From the NCBI RefSeq assembly GCF_018531495.1, contig NZ_JAHDTI010000004.1, positions 372,001 through 436,000 on the forward strand: 64,000 nt of DNA, given 5' to 3'. The position numbers and the translations under genes were made by a program. Position 1 is the stretch's first letter. The number at the start of each line of letters is the position of its first letter. Positions 50,876-58,820 of this stretch are shown here, piece after piece. The notes below the pieces were generated by a model. The model was not told the DNA's origin. It saw nothing but the letters and a program-made list of their open reading frames with translations, and did not search any database. Source of the DNA: Nonomuraea sediminis. Its GTDB lineage: Bacteria > Actinomycetota > Actinomycetes > Streptosporangiales > Streptosporangiaceae.

Positions 50876-51762
50876 CGCTGCACCTCCAGGGCGACCCGCC
50901 GGTTCTCGGCGGTGTGCTTCTCCATATAGGCCAGGACGAGGTCCTCCAGGCTGAGCTGGGAGACCGTCCAGGCGGGGTCGTGGATCGGGGCGTCGGTACG
51001 GACCACGTACGTGCTCTGCCGGTCGGTGTGGCGCGCGGAGACCACGTGCTGGTCGGCGGGCAACCGGTTGGGTTCGCGACGCGGTCCGGTGAGCCGGTGA
51101 TGGGTGGCCAGCAGTTCGTCGGTCTGTCCGGCCACCTGCACGCGCGAGTCGATGAGCACGATCAGGTAGTCGCAGACCCGTTCCAGGTCGGAGACCAGGT
51201 GGGAGGAGAGCACCACGCTGAACTCGTGCTCGACGGTGGCCTCCATCAGCCCCTGCAGGAACTCGCGGCGGGCGAGCGGGTCGAGCGAGGCGACCGGCTC
51301 GTCCAGGATCAGCAGCTCGGGACGTTTGGCCAGGCCCAGGGTGAGGGCGAGCTGGGCGCGCTGGCCGCCGGACAGCTTGCCCGCCCGGTGGGCGGGATCC
51401 AGCCCGAGCCGGGCGATCCGCTCGCGCGCCACCACGACGTCCCAGCCAGGGTTGAGCCGGGCTCCCAGTCGCAGGTGCTCGGCGACGCTGAGCGCGGAGT
51501 AGACGGGGGTGTCCTGGGCGACGAAGCCGACCTTGGCCAGTTGCGCGGGGCCGCGGGCGGGACGGCCGCCCAGCACGGTGATCTCGCCCGTCGTGGGCTC
51601 CAGCTGGCCGCTGGCCAGCTTCAGCAGCGTGGTCTTGCCGGCTCCGTTGGGGCCCACCAGCCCGACGACGTGCCCGGCCGGGATGCCGAGGGTGCAGTCG
51701 CGCAGCGCCCAGCGCCTGCCGTACTTCTTGCCCAGTCCCTGGGCCTGCAGAACGGAAGTCAT
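50872..51762 (-). CDS. ABC transporter ATP-binding protein (YtrB-like)
   Basis: A 296-residue ATPase. Walker A GLVGPNGAGKTTLLKLA, signature KLSGGQRAQLALTLGL, Walker B LLILDEPVASLDP and switch His in VVLSSHLVSDLE. After residue 220 it has an extension ending in DLVLAYMEKHTAENRR, typical of the GntR-linked group. The ribosome site AAGGAG is inside a small hairpin, GCTCC-GAA-GGAGC (51783-51767... minus strand), which may slow initiation. It is the second gene after the GntR repressor, as in Bacillus ytr operons. Confidence 0.94.
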   Translation of the reverse strand: MTSVLQAQGLGKKYGRRWALRDCTLGIPAGHVVGLVGPNGAGKTTLLKLASGQLEPTTGEITVLGGRPARGPAQLAKVGFVAQDTPVYSALSVAEHLRLGARLNPGWDVVVARERIARLGLDPAHRAGKLSGGQRAQLALTLGLAKRPELLILDEPVASLDPLARREFLQGLMEATVEHEFSVVLSSHLVSDLERVCDYLIVLIDSRVQVAGQTDELLATHHRLTGPRREPNRLPADQHVVSARHTDRQSTYVVRTDAPIHDPAWTVSQLSLEDLVLAYMEKHTAENRRVALEVQR

Positions 51763-51826
51763 GACAGCTCCTTCGGAGCCGTCGTGACTTGAGTGCTGTG
51801 CTTATTGGTGCCCTCGCTTCGCTCGG

Positions 51827-52219
51827 TCACGCTATCTCCTCCTGAGCGGTGGTCCGAAAGGTGGTCATGAACAGCGCCTCGATGCTTTCCTCGTCGAGGC
51901 CGGCCCGGCGCGCCTTGGCCAGCCAGCGCTGCAGTTCCAGCCGCAGCGGGCCGTGCGCGGCCAGCGAGGTGTCGGTGAGCGTGGCCGTCACGAACGTCCC
52001 CACCCCCGGCCGGGCGGCGACCAGGCCCTCGTGCTCGAGCTCCCGGTAGGCCTTCAGGACGGTGTTGGGGTTGATCGCCAACCGCGCCACGACCTCCTTG
52101 ACGGTCGGCAACTGGTCGCCCTCGTGCAGCAGGCCGAGCCGTAGCGCGTGCCGTACCTGCTGCACGAGCTGCAGGTAGGGCGAGACGCCGGATTTCGCAT
52201 CCAGGTGGAACTCGATCAC
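51827..52219 (-). CDS. GntR-family repressor, YtrA subfamily
   Basis: A 130-residue regulator with only a winged helix and a short dimerisation tail. It begins IEFHLDAKSGVSPYLQLVQQ, then LPTVKEVVARLAINPNTVLK for the HTH and GLVAARPGVGTFV for the wing. GTG 52219 has GGAGG 6 nt upstream and gives the normal family start; the ATG at 52231 would place the ribosome site inside the gene. It is the first gene of a five-gene cassette (regulator, ATPase, permease, protease, hydrolase). YtrA repressors usually respond to cell-wall antibiotics. Confidence 0.94.
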   Translation of the reverse strand: MIEFHLDAKSGVSPYLQLVQQVRHALRLGLLHEGDQLPTVKEVVARLAINPNTVLKAYRELEHEGLVAARPGVGTFVTATLTDTSLAAHGPLRLELQRWLAKARRAGLDEESIEALFMTTFRTTAQEEIA

Positions 52220-52231
52220 AGGTTCCTCCAT

Positions 52232-52259
52232 ATATCTAATGTCCTAGCACTATAGATAT
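52232..52259. promoter_or_regulatory. AT-rich dyad upstream of the YtrA-type gene
   Basis: ATATCTA (52232-52238) and TAGATAT (52253-52259) are inverted with 14 bp between and enclose CCTAGCAC. TATAGT on the minus strand (52254-52249) is a likely -10. A likely autoregulatory site. Confidence 0.65.
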
Positions 52260-52299
52260 TTGCATATATGGCGCCCGTTAAGGAAGTCACGGCCTAGAT

Positions 52300-52316
52300 T
52301 GCTAGCGTGCTAGCAT
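52300..52316 (+). promoter_or_regulatory. Tandem GCTAGC operator and -10 of the RHH gene
   Basis: TGCTAGCGTGCTAGCA carries two self-complementary GCTAGC boxes 8 bp apart. TAGCAT (52311-52316) within it ends 7 nt before GTG 52324. The size and repeat fit ribbon-helix-helix proteins, so the gene may repress itself. Confidence 0.65.
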
Positions 52317-52323
52317 CGCCGAT

Positions 52324-52497
52324 GTGGGTGACGAGGATGTGAAGCAGTTCAACGTGTACCTGCCGATCGGGCTGATCAAGCAGGTCAAGCATCACGCCAT
52401 CGAATCGGAGATGTCGCTGTCGGCGTTGGTGGCGCAGGCGCTGCGCGTCTACCTCGACGCCCACGGGCAGCGGCCATCATCTGGGGAGGAGAGCTGA
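52324..52497 (+). CDS. Ribbon-helix-helix (CopG/Arc-type) regulator
   Basis: A 57-residue protein. DVKQFNVYLPIGLIKQVKHH gives the beta strand that enters the DNA groove and the first helix; SEMSLSALVAQALRVYLDAH gives the second helix, and a short QRPSSGEES tail closes it. This is the smallest common regulator fold and acts as a dimer. It is leaderless in appearance. The VOC gene starts 2 bp after its stop, with GGGGAGGAG at the end of this gene as its ribosome site, and an MFS gene follows, so the three form one operon. Confidence 0.85.
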   Translation: MGDEDVKQFNVYLPIGLIKQVKHHAIESEMSLSALVAQALRVYLDAHGQRPSSGEES

Positions 52498-52498
52498 C

Positions 52499-52846
52499 AT
52501 GGCGACCGAGGGCATCGAGGGCGTGTACCTGGAGACCCACAACTGGGGCAAGGCGGCCAGGTTCTATCAGGCGCTGGGGTTCGAGGTCGAGTTCTCGACC
52601 GGCGACGGTTCCGGGGTGCTGCGTAACGGCGGCGGCGGGCCGTACCTCGTCCTGGCGGAGATTCCCGCGGATCGGGAGCCGCAGGTGCAGGTCGTGCTGA
52701 AGGTGGCCGACGCGGAGGCCTTCCAGGCCGATCCCGTGGTCGAGGTGGTCACGCCGTTCGAGGACACGCATTACGGGACCAAGGAGATGACCGTCCGCGA
52801 TCCCGACGGGCGGATCTGGAGCCTGCAGGCCCAGGCCAAGGGCTGA
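52499..52846 (+). CDS. VOC-family protein
   Basis: A 115-residue single VOC domain. It starts GIEGVYLETHNWGKAARFYQ, has GGGGPYLVLAEI in the middle and ends MTVRDPDGRIWSLQAQ. The early position where a metal His is often found has Glu-Thr-His. It is between the RHH regulator and an MFS exporter in one operon, which suggests that regulator, binding protein and pump deal with the same small toxic compound (inference). Confidence 0.9.
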   Translation: MATEGIEGVYLETHNWGKAARFYQALGFEVEFSTGDGSGVLRNGGGGPYLVLAEIPADREPQVQVVLKVADAEAFQADPVVEVVTPFEDTHYGTKEMTVRDPDGRIWSLQAQAKG

Positions 52847-52848
52847 CC

Positions 52849-54318
52849 GTGGCGCGCAGGTGGTGGACGCTGCTGGTGGCGTGCGCGGCGACGTTCATGT
52901 TGCTGCTCGACGTCACGATCGTGGTGGTCGCGCTGCCGGACATCCAGCACGCGCTGGGCGCGGGCTTCGCCGACCTGCAGTGGGTGACGGACGCCTACGC
53001 GCTGACGCTGGCGGCGCTGCTGCTCACGGCGGGCTCCCTGGCCGACAGGTACGGCAGGCGGCGCGTATTCGTGGCCGGACTGTCGATCTTCACCGTGGGT
53101 TCGGCGCTCTGCGGCCTGGCGCAGGGGCCCGCGATGCTGAGCGTGTCCAGGGCGGTGCAGGGGGCCGGTGGCGCGATCTTGTTCGCCACCTCGCTGGCAC
53201 TGCTCGCCGGGGCCTTCCAGGGCAGGGAGCGTGGCGTGGCCTTCGGGGCCTGGGGCGCGGTCGCGGGTGTTGCCACGGCGCTCGGCCCGATCCTCGGCGG
53301 ACTGATCACCACCGGGATCAGCTGGCGCGGGATCTTCCTGGTCAACCTGCCGATCGGCGTGGTCGCGATCGCCGTCGCGCTGGCCAGGGTGGACGAGTCC
53401 CGCTCGCCGTACAGTGCGCGGATCGACTGGCCCGGGGTCGTCACGCTGACGGCCGGGCTCTTCAGCCTGGTGTACGCGCTGATCAGGGCGAGCGAGACGG
53501 CGTGGGACGAGCCGGGCGTCATCGGCTGCTTCGGGCTCGCGGCGGTGCTGCTCGCCGGGTTCGCCGTGGTGGAGTCGCGGGTGCGCGAGCCGATGTTCGA
53601 CCTGTCGCTGCTGCGGACGCCGACGTTCGTCGGCGGGTCGATCGCGGCGTTCGCGATGAACGCCTCGCTGTTCGCGCTGTTCCTCTACATCGTGCTCTAC
53701 CTGCAGAACGACCTCGGCTACAGCGCGCTCGGCACCGGCGCCAGGCTCCTGGTCGTCTCGGCCGGCACGGTGATCGCCGCGACGGTGGCGGGACGGCTGA
53801 CGAGCCACGTCCCGGTCCGTTGGCTGATCGGTCCCGGGCTGGTCCTGGTGGGGGCCGGGATCCTGCTGATGCGGGGCCTGGACGCCGGGTCGGACTGGAC
53901 GCACCTCATCCCGGGGTTCGTCGTCGCCGGTATCGGGACGGGGCTGGTCAATCCGCCGCTGGCCTCGACCGCGGTGGGTGTCGTGCCCGTTCATCGATCC
54001 GGCATGGCCTCGGGGGTGAACCAGACCTTCCGGCAGATCGGCATCGCCGTCGGCATCGCGCTGTACGGCTCGATCTTCGCGGCCTCGCTGCGTGCCGAGC
54101 TGTACGAGCGGTCCGGCTCGCGGGAGTACGCCGATCGGATGGCCGAAGCCGTTCAACGCGGTGCGAAGCAGGCGGGCGTGGCGGGCGCGGCACTCAACGA
54201 CGTGCTGCTCGTCGGCGGCGTTCTCGCCCTCGTGGGCGGGGTGCTCGCCTTCGCGCTCATCCGCAGCAAGGATTTCGTTGCTCCTCAGGCTCCGGTGACC
54301 GCCTCGCCGGCTCCCTGA
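52849..54318 (+). CDS. MFS drug exporter, DHA2 (EmrB/QacA) type
   Basis: A 489-residue exporter with 14 helices. LLLDVTIVVVALPDIQHALG is motif D1; SLADRYGRRRVFVAGL is motif A with its complete Arg cluster; GVATALGPILGGLITTGISW is motif C. The long C-terminal part has GSREYADRMAEAVQRGAKQ between the last helices. GTG 52849 follows the VOC stop by 2 bp, so it is the third gene of the RHH operon. A probable drug/proton antiporter; substrate unknown. Confidence 0.94.
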   Translation: MARRWWTLLVACAATFMLLLDVTIVVVALPDIQHALGAGFADLQWVTDAYALTLAALLLTAGSLADRYGRRRVFVAGLSIFTVGSALCGLAQGPAMLSVSRAVQGAGGAILFATSLALLAGAFQGRERGVAFGAWGAVAGVATALGPILGGLITTGISWRGIFLVNLPIGVVAIAVALARVDESRSPYSARIDWPGVVTLTAGLFSLVYALIRASETAWDEPGVIGCFGLAAVLLAGFAVVESRVREPMFDLSLLRTPTFVGGSIAAFAMNASLFALFLYIVLYLQNDLGYSALGTGARLLVVSAGTVIAATVAGRLTSHVPVRWLIGPGLVLVGAGILLMRGLDAGSDWTHLIPGFVVAGIGTGLVNPPLASTAVGVVPVHRSGMASGVNQTFRQIGIAVGIALYGSIFAASLRAELYERSGSREYADRMAEAVQRGAKQAGVAGAALNDVLLVGGVLALVGGVLAFALIRSKDFVAPQAPVTASPAP

Positions 54319-54362
54319 TCGGGTACGGCGGCGCAGCTCCGTGAAGCCGGATTGTCGGTGGC

Positions 54363-54947
54363 GTGTGGGAACCTTCGGGGGTGTCGACCTCCGAAGCCCT
54401 TCCCCGCAGCCGCGACGAGGCGATCGCCGCCGAGCAGGCGGGCCGCGTCCTGCGCTACCTCTGCTTCTGGGGGCACACGGGGAGCCTGGCGCCCGGGTGC
54501 CTGAGCCAGTGGTGGCCGGTGTCCTTCACCGAGGGCGGGCACACGTTCGGCTCCGCCGAGCACTACATGATGGCGCACAAGGCGTGGCTGTTCGGCGATG
54601 ACGAGACGGCCGCGCGGGTCCTGGAGGCCGAGCATCCCGGCGAGGCCAAAAACCTCGGCCGTGCCGTGCAGGGCTTCGACGAGCAGGTGTGGAAGGCGGA
54701 GCGCTTCGGCATCGTGGTCAGGGGAAACGTCGCGAAGTTCGGCCAGCATGCCGAGTTACGCGAGTTCCTGCTCGGCACGCGGCGCCGCGTCCTGGTGGAG
54801 GCGAGCCCGCGCGACCGCATCTGGGGCATCGGTCTCGCGGCCGCCGACGAGCGCGCCGCCAGCCCTTCGACCTGGCGCGGCCTCAACCTGCTCGGCTTCG
54901 CCCTCATGAGTGCCCGCGATGCCCTCTCCAGCGAGGCAGGCGCCTGA
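54363..54947 (+). CDS. NADAR-family protein (YbiA-like N-glycosidase)
   Basis: A 194-residue protein of the NADAR fold that removes damaged or ADP-ribose-type groups through N-glycosidic cleavage. LRYLCFWGHT, LSQWWPVSFTEGGHTFGSAE, HYMMAHKAWLFGD, VRGNVAKFGQHAELREFLLG and WGIGLAAADERA are the family blocks, with the catalytic Glu in SAEHYMM. Members process riboflavin intermediates or reverse ADP-ribosylation of DNA or proteins. GTG 54363 is used; GTG 54381 is also possible. No toxin gene lies beside it. Confidence 0.92.
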   Translation: MWEPSGVSTSEALPRSRDEAIAAEQAGRVLRYLCFWGHTGSLAPGCLSQWWPVSFTEGGHTFGSAEHYMMAHKAWLFGDDETAARVLEAEHPGEAKNLGRAVQGFDEQVWKAERFGIVVRGNVAKFGQHAELREFLLGTRRRVLVEASPRDRIWGIGLAAADERAASPSTWRGLNLLGFALMSARDALSSEAGA

Positions 54948-55133
54948 GCAGGCATTCCCCTCGGACTTCACGGGCACGTCCTGCGGGACCCACTCGGCGC
55001 TCACGCCGCGTGCGTGGGTCGGGGCCGCGACCCGGCTCTGATGCGACGGGAAAGCGTTGGGGCAGGGGTGCGCCCAGATCAATGAGCGAGGATGCGTGAT
55101 GCGCTTGCGGCGTCCCTCGAGCCGGTATGCACG

Positions 55134-56132
55134 CTAGGGGCGGGGTTGGGAGCTGGCGCGGGCGTGGAGTTCCGTCTGGAGGACTATGCGGGTTGGTGGG
55201 CGGGAGGGGGTGTCGATGCGGTCCGCGAGGAGTTGGGCCGCGGCGCGGCCGAGTTCGTAGGTGGGCTGGCTGACCGTCGAGAGCGACGGGCGCGAGAGCC
55301 TGGCCCAGGGGATCTCGTCGAAGCCGATGACGCCGATCTGCGCAGGCACGGGCACGCCGCGTTCCGCGAGGCACTCCATGGCGCCGACCGTCATGAGGTT
55401 GTTGGCGGCGAAGACGGCGTCCAGGTGCACGCCCTCGTCCAGGAGCGCGGCCATCGCCGCGTACCCGCCCTCCTCACGGAAGTCGGCATGCCGTACCAAG
55501 GCCTTGTCCTGGGGGAGACCCGACAGGCGCAGCGCCCGCTGGTAGCCGCGCAGGCGGCGCATGGCGGTGGACATGCGGCGCGGCCCGGTGATGCAGGCGA
55601 TGCGGCGGTAGCCGGACTCGATGAGGTGGGCGGTGGCCTGCTCGGCGCCCTTCTCGTTGTCGACCAGGACGGCGTCGACGTCCGCGTCGGGGAGTTCGCG
55701 GTCGATGGTGCACACGGCGGTGCCGGCCGCGACGAGGGCGCTGATGTCGGTGGTGTCGTCGGCGGGCGAGATGATCACGCCGGCCATGTTGTCGGAGAGC
55801 GCGACCGCGATGTACTCGGCCTCGCGCGCCGGGTTCTCGTCGGTGTTGCACAGGACGACCGAGTAGCCGTGCTGCCGCCCGACGTCCTCAACGCCGCGCA
55901 CCAGCGAGGTGAAGAACGGGTTGCCGATGTCGGAGATCAGGACCGCCCAGAGCGTGGTCTGCCTGCGCCGCAGGTTGCGGGCCACGCCGTTGGGCCGGTA
56001 GCCCAGCTCGGCGACGGCCTCGTGCACCCGCGCGGCCAGCTCGGGGTTGACGGTGGCGCGCCCGTTGAGCACGCGCGAGACCGTCGCGGCGGAGACGCCC
56101 GCGTGCCGTGCCACGTCCTGGATCTTGAGCAA
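55134..56132 (-). CDS. LacI-family regulator
   Basis: A 332-residue repressor. HTH: LKIQDVARHAGVSAATVSRV and LNGRATVNPE; the sugar-binding core has LWAVLISDIGNPFFTSLVRG, YSVVLCNTDENPAREAEYI and VIGFDEIPWARLSRPSLSTV. TTG 56132 with AGGGGGA upstream is the start; the longer frame from 56225 has no family sequence. It lies behind a carboxylesterase and a decayed rhamnosidase on the same strand, so it once controlled a plant-glycoside catabolic set and may still control the esterase. Confidence 0.94.
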   Translation of the reverse strand: MLKIQDVARHAGVSAATVSRVLNGRATVNPELAARVHEAVAELGYRPNGVARNLRRRQTTLWAVLISDIGNPFFTSLVRGVEDVGRQHGYSVVLCNTDENPAREAEYIAVALSDNMAGVIISPADDTTDISALVAAGTAVCTIDRELPDADVDAVLVDNEKGAEQATAHLIESGYRRIACITGPRRMSTAMRRLRGYQRALRLSGLPQDKALVRHADFREEGGYAAMAALLDEGVHLDAVFAANNLMTVGAMECLAERGVPVPAQIGVIGFDEIPWARLSRPSLSTVSQPTYELGRAAAQLLADRIDTPSRPPTRIVLQTELHARASSQPRP

Positions 56133-56252
56133 GCTCGTCCCCCTGTGATCGGATGACAGTGTAGACCCTTGCTGGAAATCGATTGCTCCAGGGCGCATCG
56201 TACGGCAAGCCACGCGCCAGGCCATGGCCCAGCATCAACGGTACGGCAGCGA

Positions 56253-57596
56253 TTACCAGGCCGTCCGCTCGTCATCCTGGGGCGCGTACACCAGCTCGGG
56301 CTCGACGCCGAAGCGCATGACGGGCCGTTTGACCGACCAGGCGGGCCACCCGGGGTCGCCGGTCCGTGCGAACGACACCCAGGCCGCGTGCATGGCGTCC
56401 GCCAGCGGCTGCGGCGCGTCCGGCCCGGTCAGCGCCACGACGTCGGCCGTGCGCAGCGTGTCGAAGACGAAGCCGATCTCCAGCGCGTGGCACGCCCCCA
56501 GGTTCTGTACGGGCGTGCGCCAGGCGAACTCGTACATGAACGTCCTGGACGTCCGCTCGTCGGCCAGCTGGTTCAGCGGAACCCGCAGCACCTTGTCGGT
56601 GACCAGCGCCCCGAGCACCTCGCCAGGTTTGGCCCCGGGGCGGCGAGCCCGGTAGAGCCCGGCGGCCCGCCCGCCGATCCGGTACTTCAGCCGCGCCAGG
56701 GTGAACGCCAGGGGCCCGATCCGGTCGACGAGGCCGCTGGGCACGAACCAGAGCCGGTACTCCTCGGAGTTGTAGCCGACCATCAGCTCGCCCTCGAAGC
56801 GCCGATCCATACCGGGATCCACGATGCCGAACCCGTCGCGCACGGCGGCCTGCGCGTCGAGCAGCCGCTCCCGATCGACGTCCGCGAACGCCGCCGCCGT
56901 CGCGGGAACCCCCAGCCTGCGCGCGATCTTCCTGGTCAGCCGTCTGGCCGCGGCCGGCCGTACCGTGTCGGGAGGTCCTGATTGCATGATCGCCCGCCGG
57001 AACAGCCCGTCGCCCACGGACAGCAGCGCCCCCACCGAGATCGCCCCCGCGGACTCCCCGAACACGGTCACGTTCCCCGGATCCCCGCCGAAGGCGGCGA
57101 TGTGATCGCGTACCCACCGCAACGCCGCCAGCTGGTCCAGCAGCCCCAGATTGGCCGGAGCATCGGGAAACAGCCCGAACCCCTCGATCCCCAGCCGGTA
57201 GTTGATCGACACCAGCACCACGCCGTCCCTGGCGAAAGCCGTACCGTCGTACACCGCGGGCACGGACGAGCCGTACCGCAGCGAACCGCCGTGGATCCAC
57301 ACCATGACCGGCAGATCCCGCGCGCCCACCGGCGTCCAGACGTTGAGGTTCAGGCAGTCGTCGCCGGGCACGGCCGGGTCGGCCAGCAGCCGGTCGAGCG
57401 GCGGCGGGTAGGGCCGCTTCGGCGCGGTCGGCCCGTACTCCAGCGCGTCGCGCACCCCCTCCCAGGGCTCGACCGGTGAAGGGGCGCGGAAGCGCAGCTC
57501 ACCGAAGGGCGGCCGCGCGTACGGCAGGCCGAGAAAGGCCGCGATCCCGTCCACCACCTGCCCGCGCACCCGCCCCGAAACGGTCTCCACGATCAC
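56253..57596 (-). CDS. Type B carboxylesterase / para-nitrobenzyl esterase-like
   Basis: A 447-residue alpha/beta-hydrolase. Marks: GIAAFLGLPYARPPFGELRF at the start, GDDCLNLNVWTP, MVWIHGGSLRYGS (oxyanion hole), VTVFGESAGAISVGALLSVG (nucleophile Ser) and GACHALEIGFVFDTL (His). The acid is expected near VGYNSEEYRLWF. No signal peptide, so cytoplasmic. The ATG overlaps by 4 bp the stop of the decayed rhamnosidase, showing that they were co-translated; the esterase may have removed acyl groups from plant glycosides. Confidence 0.94.
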   Translation of the reverse strand: MIVETVSGRVRGQVVDGIAAFLGLPYARPPFGELRFRAPSPVEPWEGVRDALEYGPTAPKRPYPPPLDRLLADPAVPGDDCLNLNVWTPVGARDLPVMVWIHGGSLRYGSSVPAVYDGTAFARDGVVLVSINYRLGIEGFGLFPDAPANLGLLDQLAALRWVRDHIAAFGGDPGNVTVFGESAGAISVGALLSVGDGLFRRAIMQSGPPDTVRPAAARRLTRKIARRLGVPATAAAFADVDRERLLDAQAAVRDGFGIVDPGMDRRFEGELMVGYNSEEYRLWFVPSGLVDRIGPLAFTLARLKYRIGGRAAGLYRARRPGAKPGEVLGALVTDKVLRVPLNQLADERTSRTFMYEFAWRTPVQNLGACHALEIGFVFDTLRTADVVALTGPDAPQPLADAMHAAWVSFARTGDPGWPAWSVKRPVMRFGVEPELVYAPQDDERTAW

Positions 57597-58090
57597 CGGA
57601 TCACCTCGCAGGGAACGGGCGAGTCGACGCGGACCCGCGTGCCGTCGACCTCCACCGAGACCGGCCCGTGCGGCGTGGGCACGGAGCCGCGCGCCCAGGC
57701 CAGGTCGCCGAGCCGGGGCGCGATCCGGACGCTGGCGTACCCGGGCTCGGCCGGAGTTATACCCAGGGTGTGGACGAGCAGGTCACGCGCGGACGTGGCG
57801 GCAGTACGAGCCGCCCTCCCAGCACTCGTGCAGCGCCCCGCTGTGCACGATGCGCCCATTCCCGGCAGAGCCCCACGATCCGGTCGGCCGCACCGAGCAG
57901 GGCGAGCGCATCGTGCAGGGCGAGCGCGCCGTGCAGGGCGAGCGCGTCGTGCAGGGCGAGCGCGTCGTGCAGGGCGAGCGCGCCGAGCAGGGCGAGCGCG
58001 CCGTGCGCCACGTAGCGGAAGAACGGCTGCGCCCCCACCACGAGAGCGTGCACGTCCCAGTCGGGTTCGCCGCGCAGGCTCACCGGGCCG
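57593..58090 (-). pseudogene. Decayed GH78 alpha-L-rhamnosidase, C-terminal remnant with frameshifts
   Basis: Minus-strand pieces of one protein end lie in different frames: ALVVGAQPFFRYVAHGALAL, then an 18-bp repeat block, then ADRIVGLCREW; next, in another frame, IVHSGALHECWEGGSYCR; and then SARDLLVHTLGITPAEPGYA followed by PRLGDLAWARGSVPTPHGPV up to the TGA at 57593. The order and the HTLG(I/V)TP...PGY and APRLGDLAWARG blocks are those of the last 150 residues of GH78 rhamnosidases. At least two frameshifts and the loss of the catalytic (alpha/alpha)6 barrel show that the gene is dead. Its stop still overlaps the esterase start. Confidence 0.7.
57894..58001. repeat. 18-bp tandem repeat (six units) inside the GH78 remnant
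   Basis: Six consecutive 18-bp units, CGTGCAGGGCGAGCGCGC or near variants, start at 57894, 57912, 57930, 57948, 57966 and 57984. On the minus strand they encode repeated Ala-Leu-Ala-Leu-His-Asp, which copies the HDALALLG helix of the enzyme, so the array grew from the gene's own sequence. Confidence 0.9.
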
Positions 58091-58215
58091 CCGGAGGCGG
58101 GGCCGTTCCAGCCCTGCTGCTGCGCGAGGTGGCGGGGCCGACCTCGCTCGACCCCGCGGACGACGCGCACGTCCAGCGTCTCGGGGCCGCCCTGGCCGCC
58201 CGGCGTACCGTGTGA
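58091..58215 (+). other. Coding-like plus-strand stretch just before XdhC
   Basis: A frame ending LLLREVAGPTSLDPADDAHV and QRLGAALAARRTV stops with TGA at 58213-58215, 2 bp before the next ATG. Nearly every third base is G or C, as in real genes here. It looks like the C-terminal end of a protein whose front part was lost when the GH78 remnant came to lie next to it. No family is recognised. Confidence 0.35.
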
Positions 58216-58217
58216 GG

Positions 58218-58739
58218 ATGAGCCACATCCATGACCCCGCGTGCGAGATCGCGCACGTGGACGCGCCGCCCGTCGTGGCGGGCAGGACCCTGGTGGCGGC
58301 CTTCGCCTCCCCCGTGGCCTCCTGTCTGCTGCGGTTCGGTGCCGAGCTGGGGTTCCGCACCGTCCTGTTCGAGCCGGACGAGTCACGCGACCTGCCCGGA
58401 TTCACCGTGATGCGGTCGCTCGGCGACTGGCTCGACGGGACCGCCGACGTGGTCCTCACCGACCACCACCGCGACGAGATCGGGCCCGTGCTGCGCGACG
58501 TGCTCAAGGGCCAGACCCGCTGGATCGGCATCATGGGCAGCCCGCGGCACACGGGACCGCACGTGGCGGCGCTCGCCGAGCTGGGCGTGCCGCCGGAGGA
58601 GATCGCCCGGGTGCACCGGCCGATCGGACTCAACATCGGCTCGCAGACGCCGCCGGAGATCGCCGTGGCCACCCTGGCCGGGCTGATCGCCGACAGGAAC
58701 GGGCGGCCGGGGGGATTCTCGTTCTCCGACATTTCGTGA
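58218..58739 (+). CDS. XdhC-type Rossmann-domain protein (stand-alone)
   Basis: A 173-residue protein that matches only the C-terminal Rossmann half of XdhC/CoxF molybdenum-enzyme maturation proteins: GRTLVAAFASPVASCLLRFG, LGFRTVLFEPDESRD, WIGIMGSPRHTGPHVAALAE and RVHRPIGLNIGSQTPPEIAV, which is the family's signature end. The usual N-terminal XdhC/CoxI domain is absent, and the glycine-rich start is changed (AFASPVAS in place of GxGPVA). No molybdenum enzyme gene is in the window. GAGG stands before the ATG. Confidence 0.88.
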   Translation: MSHIHDPACEIAHVDAPPVVAGRTLVAAFASPVASCLLRFGAELGFRTVLFEPDESRDLPGFTVMRSLGDWLDGTADVVLTDHHRDEIGPVLRDVLKGQTRWIGIMGSPRHTGPHVAALAELGVPPEEIARVHRPIGLNIGSQTPPEIAVATLAGLIADRNGRPGGFSFSDIS

Positions 58740-58820
58740 CAAGTTTGGCTATGTCTTGATCATTGGTTCATGGCGGTGTCAGATGGTCTGTCCGTAATCC
58801 CCCTTTAGGACAGGAGCCAC

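Noticed and set aside
54948..55133. Small gene between NADAR and LacI
   Set aside because: Frames are short, lack starts with ribosome sites, and show no bias.
56197..56216. A fourth R2 copy (GTACGGCAAGCCACG)
   Set aside because: Only about 18 bp match the end of R2; too short to separate from chance in this composition.
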